Positions 1 to 11,214 are shown, counted from the stretch's first letter. The stretch is 64,000 nucleotides of DNA from Ligustrum vulgare (GCA_963555705.1 OY743170.1:31695362-31759361); one strand, 5' to 3'. A program made the numbers and translations. The notes: generated by a model from the letters alone, not told the origin.

Positions 1-2790
1 TAGACGTGTTAACTTTTCTTTTCTTAAATGCAGAAAAGAAATCATTTGAAACCTTAACATTTTCATTTCTATAATAAAATTTTACAGAAATTTCGACAGA
101 GTCTCCTCTATAAATTGGACTTAGCCAACCTGTAAAGAGACATCATAACCATTTTCAAACACACATCTCAACTCATTCAATCCCAAACATCATCAAACCC
201 CTTTACAAAAAGAATCTCAAACTCCACAACAATATAATTCCAAATAATAAACTTTAACAAATACAACAAGAGGCAATTTAACCTCAAATACGATACTCAT
301 ACTTATTCGAAACTAACTCCAACCAAGCAATTATCTATTATAAATAAATTAAAGAATAATTAATGAGACATTGAAATAAATTCTAATTTGACTTTATTTA
401 AAAGGTTGAAGCGAGTATATCCTGAGTCTGCCACCAAATGCTCTCCTCGTCTCATCTAGCTTTCATCACCTGAAATATATTGGAAAGGGATTGGGGTGAG
501 CTAAAGCTCAGTAAGTAAACTTTATGCACGTGATGCATGCTCATTACATGTAATGCCTTAGATCATTCAAAGTAATTATCCCCATTTACTTTACTTTTCA
601 ATACTTCAGACTTTCCAACTTTCACTTAAACATTTCCAAAACTTTAACTTCATTTCTATCGTGAGCTCAATTAGTGTATCTTCTGGCCAATCACAATGAA
701 GTGGGCAATATTCCTTATTTAGGACCAGATTATCATTTTTCCACCGCATAGCGGTTTAATATTTGCCACCGTCAACCGGTTTAGTAATCGTCACCGCAAA
801 GCGGTTTAATATTTGCCACCGTCAACCGGTTTAGCAATCGTCACCGCAAAGCTGTTTAATATTTTCCACCGCCAAGCGGTTTAGCAATCGTCACCACAAA
901 GCGGTTTAATATTTGCCACCGTCAACCGGTTTAGCAATCGTCACCGCAAAGCAGTTTAATATTTGCCACCGCCAACCGGTTTAGCAATCGTCACCATAAA
1001 GCGGTTTAATATTCGCCACCGCAACAGCGGTTTAATTCGGGTACGCCAGTCTCCATCGCCCCATTTCCCACTCACACCTTTCATGGCATAGAAGTACACC
1101 CATTCTTTCTTAAAAATTGGGATACATGCATTTTGAGAAAACTTAAACTTATCACATTCTTCATTTAAAATCATTTGACTTCCCCAACTCAATGAAAATG
1201 CATGCTTGACGAGGTAACAACATGATAACATGTATGCTTAAACATTCCCTTAATAACACATACATGTATAAAGTTCATGAAAAGCGTCACAAGCAAATAA
1301 ATTTCAAGGATATAATTTAAGTACATTAATTACACATTAAACATTTAACTTCAATGAAAATAGGGGAAGTTTACTTACCAGACATCATTAGTATTTACCG
1401 TTATCTGGATTTGCAAGTGGAGGAGCATCGGCTGTCAGTGTCGTCAATGTACCAATTCTCCTAATTATTTCCATTCATTAATCAAATATGCTTTTAGTCC
1501 AAAAATCACATTTAACACTCTTAAATGAGGTTGAGACTTCTATGTAACTTACAATTTAATCCAAAAGAAGTTTTAAGTTAAGTCAAATACCTAACATGCC
1601 ACATTTTAAACACAAGATACAATTTCAATGTGAACTAGAAAATTTTCTTGTCCTTTTAAATACAACTCAAACAATTATATCTAACTTAAACCACATACTA
1701 AATAACAATTAAAACCATTCATGAGGTTTTCCCCAAATCTGATAATTAATCCCGTTATCATAAATGAAAGAAGTTTACTTAGTATATACAATACCCAACT
1801 TCCCAAATCGATAAATTCCAAAAATCTAAGATTCCGATTTAAAGTTCCAGTAGTCTCTTAAATTTGAAAGTTTACACAAAATCTGAAAAATTAACACACA
1901 CCCCCACCCCCTTTATGCCATTATTCCTAAAATATGTAAATCCCCATATATTAGATACATATTAGATACGCGCTGACATCATTAAATTCCATATTTTCAA
2001 AATTGGCATTTAACATATGAAATTTAGACTAAAATTTGAATATGAAATTATATATTTATACACATAGAAATCTAAAATCTACGTATGTATATGCATATAT
2101 ACGTAATAATATATATACACATATATATGCCCATTATCCAAAATTTGAAATCAACAACTAAGGTTACAAGAAATCTGAAATTACAACCAAATTCGAAATC
2201 TGGATGTTACTAAAAAATCTGAAATCCCACATATAGATGCATATTATTCCATATATACGTGAATGTGTGCGAGTGTGTGTCCATGTGGGTGCGTGGGTGT
2301 GAGGAGTCCGAGTAGCTGTGCTCGAGAGGGAGGGAGAAAGGGAACCTTACCGTGGCAGGGGAGGTGGTGGAGGCCATGGCTATGGTCGGCGGTAGCAGTG
2401 GCTACCATCGGTGGGGGTGGCTGGGAGTGAAGAGAGCCGAGACAGAGACAGAGATGCCGAGAGGTGTGAGAGATGGAGAGGACGTTGAGTGAGAGGGTGA
2501 GAATGAGGGTTAGGTTAGATTTAGGATTTAATGTTTAATCTTTTGAAATTTGCAATTTACTCCCTCATGTCTCCTCCTGTGTTTAATTAAGCCCATAAGT
2601 TTTATTTACTCTCCAATTGCCACTAAACTTTTCCCCAACTTTCCATTTAACACAAAAAAATAGAAAATAGCATGTTTAGGAAATAAAACAATTAATCACA
2701 TAAATTACACGTAAATTATTAAAATAAACAATTTATAAACTTTTAATTGGTACATCGATCGAGACGGTGCCCAAGTCCTTCCACTGCAAA
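1..2790. repeat. LTR-like sequence, probably Ty3/gypsy Tekay/Del type, left part outside window
   Basis: No gene is visible here. The stretch is AT-rich and non-coding and resembles long plant gypsy LTRs: it has a GAGCTaaaGCTCAGTAAGT-like motif near 509-525, comparable to the CTCAGTAGACTCATCG motif in the LTRs at 24061 and 61897, and a G/A-rich then T-rich tail near 2320-2550. The left end is cut by the window. No clean TG...CA end or target-site duplication was found on the right near 2790, so the assignment is by resemblance only. The 50-bp minisatellite at 742-1037 lies inside it. Confidence 0.4.
742..1037. repeat. 50-bp tandem minisatellite, about six copies, each of two 25-bp half-units
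   Basis: Units begin at 742, 792, 842, 892, 942 and 992, each starting CACCGCAAAGCGGTTTAAT or a close variant. Every 50-bp unit splits into two related 25-bp halves, one containing the inverted repeat ACCGC-AAA-GCGGT and the other ACCGTCAACCGGT. The array therefore holds about twelve small potential hairpins. Point differences between copies show that the array is not brand new. The minus-strand ORF overlapping 956-1231 is incidental. Confidence 0.9.
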
Positions 2791-3039
2791 ATAATTCGAA
2801 TTATAGACATTAAATATCACAAATTTAAATTTTATAATCACATTAACATAAATATTGAGCGAAATTTAAAATTGCACAAAAAATGAAAAGCTTTCTTACA
2901 TACATGTTCACAATGGTTGAGATGGAGATGAAGGCGGTAAAAATTTTATTTGTGTTTGATGTCGGCGATGGTATGTGAGCGATGACAACATTGAAGAAGA
3001 TGGAGATGGTAGTTCTGCTATGCAATTGTATGCTAGGAA
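2791..3039. other. Unassigned AT-rich spacer before the 3040 ORF
   Basis: I see no clear gene. From about 2990 the plus strand has an acidic coding-like stretch (codons for D, E and G) leading into the ORF that begins at 3040. This suggests that the ORF is the downstream part of a longer, broken or spliced coding region. Confidence 0.3.
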
Positions 3040-3621
3040 ATGAGGTTGATCGAACCAGGAGCTGAGAGATCTGTGGTTCCAGTGAGAAATGCTTCTAATG
3101 CAAAACTTGAGAGGATAAATAGTACTTCAGACTTAAGGCTTGGTAGGAGAATCATTGATCCTATTTCAAATCTTGAGAGGGGAGTTAGTGTTCCAGCTAC
3201 TAATCCAAAACTCAATAAGACAAATGGTACATCAACTAAAACCATTTTAGATAGAAGACACAATTGGACTCAAATCTCGCCTGCACTCTATGATACTCCA
3301 GAGTCAACTCCACTTCCCAATTTCCCTACTTCATTGCCTCCATCTCCTTATATCATTAACCAAAAGAAACGGGGCCATCGAATCATTAAGTCTTTCTCTC
3401 ATGATGATATTTTTACTCACCACCGAGTCATAGATGAGAATAAGTATGATGAGAATGTAAAACATGCTGAAAAGAAGCTTGCACGCATAGATAAGGATGA
3501 TAGTTATGTTCAGAAGCAACTTGTTGACTCTTTCAAGGATGACAATTATGCACTAGTAGTTCTTAAAGCAACCCGTTCCATCTCAAGGGATTTGTTCCGA
3601 TTCCTCTCTCTAACGAGTTAG
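3040..3621 (+). CDS. Unrecognised 193-residue ORF, possibly a captured or broken host gene fragment
   Basis: An open frame of 193 codons runs from ATG 3040 to a stop at 3621. The product is hydrophilic and Ser/Pro/Lys-rich, with a proline-rich stretch (TPLPNFPTSLPPSPY, about residues 87-101) followed by a charged segment rich in K, D and E (about residues 108-175). It has no membrane segment and no signal peptide, and I do not recognise the family. The composition looks like real coding sequence rather than chance, because codon use is balanced and the minus-strand shadow ORFs are shorter. Coding-like sequence just upstream in a different frame suggests truncation or an intron. Downstream, 3622-3745 has stops and then Copia-1 inserted at about 3746. 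The open frame may once have continued at 10421 on the far side of that insertion. It could be a transduplicated gene fragment. Confidence 0.4.
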   Translation: MRLIEPGAERSVVPVRNASNAKLERINSTSDLRLGRRIIDPISNLERGVSVPATNPKLNKTNGTSTKTILDRRHNWTQISPALYDTPESTPLPNFPTSLPPSPYIINQKKRGHRIIKSFSHDDIFTHHRVIDENKYDENVKHAEKKLARIDKDDSYVQKQLVDSFKDDNYALVVLKATRSISRDLFRFLSLTS

Positions 3622-3745
3622 CCAACTAGCTCCTTGTTATGTTTGGTCATCATTCTAGCCTTTGACCTCACACGAGAGAGGTAATTTTTGGTCGACGAAG
3701 GCATGGCAGAAGAAAGCAGTAGAAAGAAGGTAAATTTCAGAGGCC

Positions 3746-4175
3746 AAATTGAGAAAAACTTAAAATAAGTACTAAATTTGAAGAAGAAAGTTGATTTTGT
3801 ATTTCCTCAATAAAACCTCATACAGTAATGAAAGAATATAGGGATATATATCCCTAAACAAATACATACAAACTCTATATACACAATGATTTGTACAAAA
3901 AAAAAAAAAAAAAACCAATCTAATTCTAGAATCATCTATTCTATATTCTCTATCCTGATGATGCGGTGATACAACCATCTGAAATTGTTGTTGCTAACAG
4001 TAGAGAAAAACGTTGAGAAGAGGAAGTACTATAAAATCGTATTCCACATGTGAAGCAACACTTTGTTCTTTTATCTTTTATTTAATGATTGAATCTTTGG
4101 AGAGTAACGTTTCAATCCTTGAACTATCTTTGTCTCCAGTTGGGTCCCCATAATTTATAAAGCTCAGATCTTTAA
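3746..4175 (-). repeat. Copia-1 3' LTR
   Basis: About 430 bp, matching 9982-10419 with small differences, including a longer A-run near 3900 and point changes. On the minus strand it starts near 4175 and ends near 3746. The last 30 or so codons of the pol frame (stop near 4078) lie inside this LTR, so LTR and coding sequence overlap by about 100 bp. Confidence 0.85.
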
Positions 4176-5899
4176 CTGCCCCTTTCAAACCGGAATTCCT
4201 CAAATCAATTCCTAGTTTGCTCTTGATGTACTCAAATCTAGCCGGAGGTAATGGTTTGGTTAGTATATCAGCTGTCTGTTCCATGGAGCACACATACTTA
4301 ACTTCAATTTCTTTGTTCAAGACTTTGTCTTGAACAAAATGAGCATCCAATTCAATATGCTTCGTGCAAGAATGTAAAACAGGATTTGATGCAAGTGCAT
4401 TAGCTCCAAGATTGTCACATAAGATCTTTGGTACACCTTTTACTTCAACTTTTAGTTCTTTCAGCAAGGATTGCAACAACGTTATCTCAGCGGTTGTATG
4501 AGCCAAACTTCTATACTCCACCTCTGTGCTTGAACGGGCGACTACATGCTATTTCTTAGAACACTAGGAAACCAGATTTTCTCCAAGATGGACGGAATAT
4601 CCAACAGCTGATCTACGGTCATCAGGGCAAGAAGCCCAATCTGCGTCTGCATATGCTGTGACATTATACATTTTATGTCCCCTTTGTAAGAATATGCCAT
4701 AGTCCAGTGTTCCTCTCAGATATCTGAAGATTCTCTTGAGTGTGTTCCAATGAGCTTCTGTGGGATTCTGTAGGAATTGGCTCATTCTGTTGACTAAGAA
4801 TGATATGTCTTGCCTTGTGTACCCCAAGTATTGAAGGGCTCCAACATCACTTCTGTACAGGAGGAAATTTCAAGTGGTTCCCCTTCATCCTTTGAAATCA
4901 ACTTCCCACTCACCATTGGTGTTATAGATGGATTCAACTTATCATATTCAAATCTCTTTAGCAGATCAATAATATAGCTTTTTTGAGTTAGAAGAAGTCC
5001 AGAAGTATTCCTACTAACCTCTATTCCAAGGAACTTATTGAGTGATCCAAGATCCTTCAAGCAAAAGTATTATTTAATTTCTTCACAAGCTCTTCTAATT
5101 TGTTGCTGCAACTTCCAGTTAAGATGATATCATCAACATAGACTAGAATGTAAGTAGAATAGTTTTCTTCCTCAGTGAAAAACAAGGAGTTATCAGCTTT
5201 AGATTGCTTCAGTCCCCAACTAATAAGAGTATTTTTCAGCTGATTACGCCAAGCTCTTGGAGCTTGCTTCAAACCATGCAGAGCCTTTTCCAGTTTACAT
5301 ATATGGTATGGTTTTATTTTGTCTTCAAACCCTTCTGTTTGTCTCATAAAAACTTCCTCTTTCAATGTGCCATTAAGAAAAGCATTGTTGACGTCTACTT
5401 GCCTTATCACCCAGTCTTTTCCAACTGTCAAAGAGAGTATAATCCTTAATGTTGAGGACTTTACAACTTGACTAAACGTCTCATGAAAATCTACTCCTTT
5501 AGTTTGAAGAAACCCCTTTGCTACTAGACGTGCCTTGTATCTTTGTACAACCCCACCAGGATCATGCCTTACCTTGAATATCCATTTGCATCCAATCACC
5601 TTCTTAGTGGAATCAGGTGGTACCAGTTTCCAGGTCTTGTTCCTTGTAAGTGCTTCAAATTCTTCTGTCATAGCTTTCTTCCAATTTTTACTTTCTAGTG
5701 CTTCTCTAACTGTGGTTGGTTCAGATTCATTATCAAGATTAACATAAAAGGCTTTAGGCTTGAAGATACCTGCCCTGCCTCCTATGATCATAGGATGTTC
5801 TCTATCAGTTTCAATGTGCAATTCCTGATCAAACATTTCTGTTCCAATATCCTCTCCTGAATTCACTGGCGAGAAGTGTGCAGGCTCCTCAGTAGCCAT
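4078..5899 (-). pseudogene. Copia-1 reverse transcriptase and RNase H, broken
   Basis: This is the 3' half of a copia polyprotein, which copies element RNA into DNA and degrades the RNA strand. The upstream ORF (5057-5899) has the RT landmarks WKKAMTEEFEAL, CKWIFKVRHDPGG, RYKARLVAKGF, VDVNNAFLNG and the catalytic YVDD (YILVYVDDIILTG). The frame then shifts near 5057 into a segment with KDLGSLNKFLGIEV (to 4794), shifts again near 4800-4827 into the RNase H region (YADADWASCPDDRRS), is stopped near 4564, and resumes near 4521 with the end of RNase H (EYRSLAHTTAE and ADILTKPLP). At least two frameshifts and one stop therefore separate the pieces. The RT catalytic motif itself is intact. Confidence 0.9.
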
Positions 5900-6903
5900 T
5901 TGTTAAGCACTTTGTTCACGATTCTCCTCTTCATCCATAACTCCTTGTTGTGAATTGTTTGAATTGAATCTGATGCAGGTTCAGCTGCAGTTTGACCTAT
6001 ACCAGTAGGTTGAGAAAGTGAAATAGAAGTTTCTGTATTTGAGTCAAATGGTAGGGAAAATAGTATAGGACTGGGATCTGATGTTGTGGGAGCTTTATGG
6101 AGAAAATTTGGAATGGGAAGTGTGACTCATGAAAGACTACATGGCTAGAAATATATATTCTACCAGTGACACTCAAGCATTTATATCCTTTATGTTGATT
6201 GCTTGGCCTAAGATATATACATCTTTGTGAATGGAAGCCCATTTTGTGTTTTTGATAGGGTCTAAGACAAGCGTAGCAGGCAAACCCAAAAATTTTGAAG
6301 TTTGACAAATCTGTTTTGGTTTTATATAGCAGTTCAGATGGTGATTTGTTTCCAAGGACTTGTGTTGGAATATTATTGATGAAAGACACTGAGGTAGAGA
6401 AAGCCTCCCACCAATAATGTAACAGCATATAGGCTTGAGCTAACAAGGTAAGACCATTCTCAGTGAGATGCCTATGTTTGCGCTCAGCTCTCCCATTTTG
6501 TACAGAGGTGTAGGGGCATGTTTATCTTAGTTTGATGCCTGAATCTTATGCTGTTTTTCCAAAACATCTATACTCCCCACCCCAGTCAGATTGAAGTATT
6601 TTAATCTTTCTTTCAAGTTTATTTTCATCAAATTTTTTAAATGTGATGATATGAGCAAGAGCCTCAGATTTTTGCTTCATAGGATATATCCAAGTTTACC
6701 CACTAAACTCTTCTACAAAGATGATATAAAATCTAAAACCAGAGGTGGAAGCAACTGGTGCTGGTCCCCAAACATCAGTGAACACAATATCCAAAGGCTT
6801 TCGAGAGATAGAAGTAGACAATTTAAATGAAAGTGCACGAGATTTCCCAAACTGACATGCTTCACAAAATGTTTCAACTTTATTAGTACTGAAACTGAAA
6901 TTT
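5900..6903 (-). pseudogene. Copia-1 integrase core, broken
   Basis: The minus strand encodes a copia integrase core, which inserts cDNA into the genome. The catalytic acidic residues can be followed on the minus strand: D in FTDVWGPAP (near 6770), D in QSDWGGEY (near 6580) and E in NGRAERKHRH (near 6490). Downstream is the usual GNKSPSELLYKTKTDLS segment and the FGFACYACLRPYQKHK region (5997-6446). Several in-frame stops and a frameshift near 6100 break the frame before RT. Upstream it is cut by the solo LTR at 6904, exactly between the two halves of the HHCC zinc-binding motif: CEACQFGK lies here, and the His half lies at about 8400-8440. Confidence 0.85.
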
Positions 6904-8382
6904 TGATAGGGTGCATAATTGTTGTTTTATTGTTATATTTCCTCTTACTCCATTGGTTTTAAATGCTTAAAGTGTGATGTCAATCATATTTTATGTTTTG
7001 TGGATTAGGTGGAGAATTTAGATCAAAATGGATTCAATATCTCAAATTGGAAAGAAGAAGTTTGGAACTCTAAAGTACACAATCAGGGAAGGACTTTGCA
7101 TAAGGCGTGGGCACGCCTTATTGATTTTTAAAGACAGTAGCCTCAAAAATTAATAGGCTGGACACATTCTTAGGGGTGAAATTAAAAGCCCAGAAACACA
7201 ATTGGGAAGAAGCCCAGCAGCTGAAGAATATACTCTTGTAATAAAAGGAAGTCGGAAACTAATTTATGGAAGGAAGGAAGAATTCTTGCACGAAACTTAA
7301 TTGGAGGTGGCATCATTCCAAGAGTTTGGGCTGGGAATTAATTTTGGTAAGTCCAATCTAGGGACAATCAAAAAAGGGAGGAAAATTTGGGAATAAAAAG
7401 GGGACCCAGCATCTCATATTAGGGGGATTTTTTGGAAGTCAACAGAGGGGAGACAGCTGGGAAAGAGGAAAAAGGGACGCAGTACTTTGAATCACGGAGG
7501 AGGCTACAAGTTATTTTCTACCAAGAGTTTTATTTTTATTTTTCTTTCTTTTAGATTTTTGATTTACAATGTTTATGGATAGCTAAATTTATTATTCCAG
7601 TTCAAGGCTATTCGAAGTTTTGATTTGCCAAGAGTTTTGAGATCTAATTAAATTTAATTATACCTTTAATTGTTCTCTATTTATATGTCTTTTGCTTGTG
7701 AATTGAAGTTGTTATTTTGATTGATTAATTCAAAGTGCACGTTGTTTTAATTGTCAAAATGATACTTGGTCAATTAGGAATCTAAATCCGTAATTGTTTA
7801 GGTTTTCTAATAAAAGTGACAAATAACATAGTTAATTATAGATTGATTTTTGACTCATGTTATGAAGACATATAACCTAATTTAAATAAATCATGCGTGT
7901 GAATTTGTTGGTTAGAATTGGTCGTTTCTCTAGAAATTAATCTTATTGGTAAATTAAATCATACGATCGTATCTAGGGTTGTTATTGATTAGGGAAATAA
8001 TCAATGAGCGTCTCTTGATTATCGATAAAATAAGGAGAGATATGTTGTTAGATCGTATCAATGACCATAACCAATTTAGAGAATGAGTTAAGGATTTTAT
8101 TTTTGCATCCATGATCAATTCTATGAATCAATACCGAGAATATACCTTGGGCTGGATATTTGTTTAATTTGATATTTTCATTAATTTAATTCCGCAATTG
8201 TTTATTTACAATTTGATTTTACATTCGAAATTCAAAACCCCCCCGTTTTTAATTTTTTTTTTTAATTTTCTGAAAAATTAAATCTAACAAATCCCTGTGG
8301 ATTCGACCTTGCTCATCACTATTGCAATTTATTTTAATGAGAGCGAGAAATTATTATTATTTGTTGGATTCAACACCCATCA
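6904..8382 (+). mobile_element. Solo LTR, Ty3/gypsy (Athila/Tat-like), inside Copia-1
   Basis: A 1479-bp sequence starts TGATAGGGTG and ends CACCCATCA, with no internal region. It is closely similar along its length to the second copy at 47437-48830. ATTT is present on both sides (6900-6903 and 8383-8386), consistent with a TSD. Near the 3' end it has CCTGTGGATTCGACC, a motif common in LTRs of non-chromovirus gypsy elements, which with the TGAT...ATCA ends suggests the lineage. It splits the Copia-1 GAG-pre-integrase zinc finger, so it arrived after Copia-1. A solo LTR arises by recombination between the two LTRs of a full element. Confidence 0.85.
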
Positions 8383-9091
8383 ATTTTTCATTACAAGATT
8401 TAAGTGAATGACTGAAGACTGACATAGAGGGGTGTCCTAATCTTCTATGCCACAGTTCAAATTGTGACACGGATGAGGACTCCTTTTTAAGCTGTTCTTC
8501 ACTGATGCTGATGGTGAGTACTGGTTTATTTTGCTTTTGGGTGTGGATTGAGTGGCTGTTGGAGTTGGGAAACATGAGCTCGTATAGGCCATCCTTAAGC
8601 TTCCCTTGTAACAGATTCTCCCTCGTTTGTAGATCCTTTACAACACAAGAGTTAGGATAAAGTTCCATAGAGACTAAATTATTAGATGTAAATCTAGATA
8701 CACTGACCAGATTCTTGCTTATACTAGGGACATGTAATGAATTTTTCAAGTACAGAGTTCTATCTTCTCTAAGAGGAAAGAATTTAGAACCTGTGCGAGT
8801 AATTGGCAGTTGCTCACCATTTCCCACAAGTATAGTTTGCTTACCTGCATATGACTTTGCTAAGTCTAGATGATTTTTGTTTGCTATTACATGACTACTT
8901 GCTCCTGAATCAGCAAATCAAGATTCATCTTGTAGTATGTTAGGAGTTGCTATGTAGGATGCTCCCTTTGCATTTCCTGTCTGCTAATTGTAGTTTCCAA
9001 ATCTGGTTGGCCCAAACTTTTCATCATGCCTATTGAAGCACCACCCAGTTTGGTGGTTATTCATACCACATATTTGACAAGGAGCTTTGTA
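8383..9091 (-). pseudogene. Copia-1 protease and GAG-pre-integrase region, broken
   Basis: On the minus strand, reading from 9091, there is a CCHC zinc knuckle (CQICGMNNHQTGWC) right after an in-frame TAA at 9089-9091. Next comes the aspartic protease active site FADSGASSH near 8900, preceded by a stop. Then follows the 8357-8827 frame with LYLKNSLHVPSISKNLVSV and the His half of the HHCC finger (LWHRRLGHPS). In-frame stops sit after gag, near 8985 and near 8922. The frame ends at the solo LTR inserted at 8382. Confidence 0.85.
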
Positions 9092-9969
9092 TTAAGTGTT
9101 TCTACCTGATCTCCCCCTTCCTCTAGATCTGCCTCTGTATTGCGAAAATCTATTTCCTCCTCTGTTTCCTCTGCTGAAATCACCGGTTCCTCTATATGGA
9201 CCTCCAACACTCAGACTAATTGAGTTGAAGCCACTTCTCACCTGATTCAGATATTCTTGCCTGCTCTCACATGTCAGCAACACTGAAGTGAGCTCTTTCC
9301 AACTAATTGATTCCCTCCCATTGATTTGAACAACAATGGGGGTGTATTCATCATCAAGTCCAGCAAGAACTTGTGTGACTAAGTCATTATGCTCCAGCTT
9401 CTTTCCGGCAATCTCAAGATTGTCTGCCAATTGCTTGATTGTGTTCAGATATTCATCCATTGTCATGCCTCCTTTCCTAGTTCTTTGCATTTTAGCTGTG
9501 AGAAAAGTTATTCTGGACTTGTTAAGGACACCAAGTTTCCTACAATAGCTTTCCACAACATATTGGTTGAGTTGCATCCCATCACTCTCATTAGTATCTC
9601 CAGTGTCATGGATGAGTAAATCCAATCCATGAGTAACTGATCCACTGATACCCATTTACTATACTTTGGATTTGATACCAACTCAGCAGTAGCATCTTCC
9701 TGTGTGGTTTGTTGGTTAGCACCTTCCTGTGTGGTTTGTTGGTTACCGATGAACTCTTAAGGACATAGCTTTGTCCTAAGAAGATAACCTTCAAGGTTAT
9801 GACCTTTGACAATAGGCATAATGACATTCTTCCACATTAGGTAATTGTTTTTGTCTAGCTTGATGCTCGGAGTTCGTGTTAACGCCATTCCAAAAGGACT
9901 AAGGTGAGTATTTGCAGTGGAGCTTTGAATTTCTGAGGCTAAACCGGTGCTGGCGGTATTGTTTTCCAT
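9092..9969 (-). pseudogene. Copia-1 gag (capsid/nucleocapsid), broken
   Basis: The ATG at 9969 (minus) starts a frame with LDKNNYLMWKNVIMP, a typical copia gag N-terminus. It stops near 9757 and continues in another frame (9092-9655) with the gag core (MTMDEYLNTIKQLADNL, VLAGLDDEYTPIV) and an RG-rich tail (RGRSRGRGRSGRN). The zinc knuckle follows after a stop. A 27-bp in-frame tandem duplication at 9696-9749 doubles the nine residues NQQTTQEGA. The product would package element RNA. It is disrupted by at least one frameshift. Confidence 0.85.
9696..9749. repeat. 27-bp tandem duplication in Copia-1 gag
   Basis: CTTCCTGTGTGGTTTGTTGG and the next seven bases occur twice, at 9696-9722 and 9723-9749, nearly identical. 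The unit is a multiple of three and would add nine residues without shifting the frame. Confidence 0.9.
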
Positions 9970-9970
9970 G

Positions 9971-9985
9971 TCTCTGATACCAAAT
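9971..9985 (-). other. Copia-1 primer-binding site (initiator tRNA-Met)
   Basis: The minus strand reads TTTGGTATCAGAGA across the LTR/internal border. TGGTATCAGAG is complementary to the 3' end of plant initiator tRNA-Met, the usual copia primer. The gag ATG follows directly. Confidence 0.85.
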
Positions 9986-10419
9986 TGAGAAAAACTTAAA
10001 ATAGGTACTAACTTTGGAGAAGAAAGTTGATTTTGTATTTCCTCAATAAAACATCATACAGTAATGAAAGAATATAGGGATATATATATAAATATATATC
10101 CCTAAAAAAATACATTTAAACTCTATATACACAATGATCTGTACAAAAAAAAAAAAAAACCAATCTAATCCTAGAATCATCTATTCTATATTCTCTATCC
10201 TAATGATGCGGTGATGCAGCCATCTGGAATTGTTGTTGCTAACAGTAGAGAAAACGTTGAGAAGAGGAAGTACTGTGAAATCGTATTCTACAGGTGAAGC
10301 AGCACTTTGTTCTTTTATCTTTTATTTAATGATTGAATCTTTGGAGAGTAACGATTCAGTCCTTGAACTATCTTTGTCACCAGTAGGGTCCCCATCATTT
10401 ATAAAGCTCAGATCTTTAA
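9982..10419 (-). repeat. Copia-1 5' LTR
   Basis: About 438 bp, matching 3746-4175. On the minus strand it begins near 10419 and ends at the primer-binding site. It carries a duplicate of the last part of the pol frame, as expected when pol runs into the 3' LTR. It also has extra TATATATAAATA sequence near 10080-10096 relative to its partner. Confidence 0.85.
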
Positions 10420-10420
10420 A

Positions 10421-11209
10421 TGGCCTTGTGCTTCTTCCCCACCCACGGACAACGACGTTAAATGAGTTTCAAACGGTTACATATATGGCTTTCAAATCAT
10501 CACTAGGGCAGTGAGATCATTGGACATCCTTCAAGGCCTTTGGGATCTCTTCTTTGCCTCGTCCATAGCAGTGATAGGGGCTGAATGTTCTCTGAAATAA
10601 TTAAAGTCATCTGAGACCACGACAGGGGCTATAGTGGGATTACCTGATGAGGGGCAACCTGTAGCTGAGTCTAGCCCATCTTAGGAAGTGGTCTAGAAGA
10701 ACTCTCATGCTGCCTAAGAGCTTGAGCAAGTCTTTTTGGAGGGGTTACGATTAATCGATATGGGCTTCTTCTTGACCACCGAGAGTTTCTTCATCTTTTA
10801 GCTTATGAAATAAATTTGTCCAATAGTCATTCTCTTCTTTTTAGAGTGGGAGTGAGATTGATCTAAAAAATAAATATGTTGGGTCATGCACAAAGATGAA
10901 TTTAAAAGTCATGGTAAATATACTTACATCTTGGTGATGGAGTGATGAACCGTGGTTAGTTCGGCCTGGTAGACGTTTTCTTCTATTATAAGTTCCTTGT
11001 AAAATCTCTACAGGTCATCAATTTGGTGGGCACGCAGAAAACTCAATTCAAGTTCGAAAGAAGTTTCAACTATACTAGGATAAGCAAAACAAAGTATAAT
11101 TAATGATTAGAAAAATAATTTAATAAATTAAAAAGGGTGAAACATACTGTACGATCTAAAGTGGGTGAGAATGGCTGAACCAAATTGGTCAAGAAAGTTC
11201 GAGCACTGT
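10421..11209 (-). other. Remnant of the older element around the 11215-15618 insertion; no intact gene
   Basis: There is no long ORF. On the minus strand the part next to 11209 continues the coding-like sequence that is interrupted at 15619: after the target-site copy, short open stretches read DSARTFLTNLVQPFSPTL. It is probably the downstream part of the gag-like gene at 15619-16420. The rest has many stops. Confidence 0.4.
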
Positions 11210-11214
11210 CATCC

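Larger units (their letters stand above)
3746..10420 (-). mobile_element. Copia-1: degraded Ty1/copia retrotransposon, minus strand
   Basis: Two direct repeats of about 430 bp flank a minus-strand gag-protease-integrase-RT-RNase H order, which is the Ty1/copia order. The minus-strand primer-binding site GGTATCAGAGA follows the 5' LTR directly (plus-strand 9971-9981). A purine tract AAAGGGGCAG precedes the 3' LTR (plus-strand 4176-4185). GGCC sits immediately outside both ends (AGGCC at 3741 and TGGCC at 10421), consistent with a 5-bp TSD with one change. The exact LTR ends are uncertain by a few bases. The internal region is 1.5 kb too long because of a solo LTR at 6904-8382. All reading frames carry stops or frameshifts, so the element is dead. 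Confidence 0.9.

Noticed and set aside
742..1037. Regular repeats resembling a CRISPR array
   Set aside because: The supposed spacers repeat as well (the second 25-bp half is the same in each unit), there are no cas genes, and the DNA is plant nuclear. It is a minisatellite.
9971..9985. tRNA-like sequence TGGTATCAGAG (also 14900-14911 and 44071-44086)
   Set aside because: Only the 3' 11-18 bases of tRNAs are present, next to LTRs. These are primer-binding sites, not tRNA genes. No tRNA or rRNA gene was seen.
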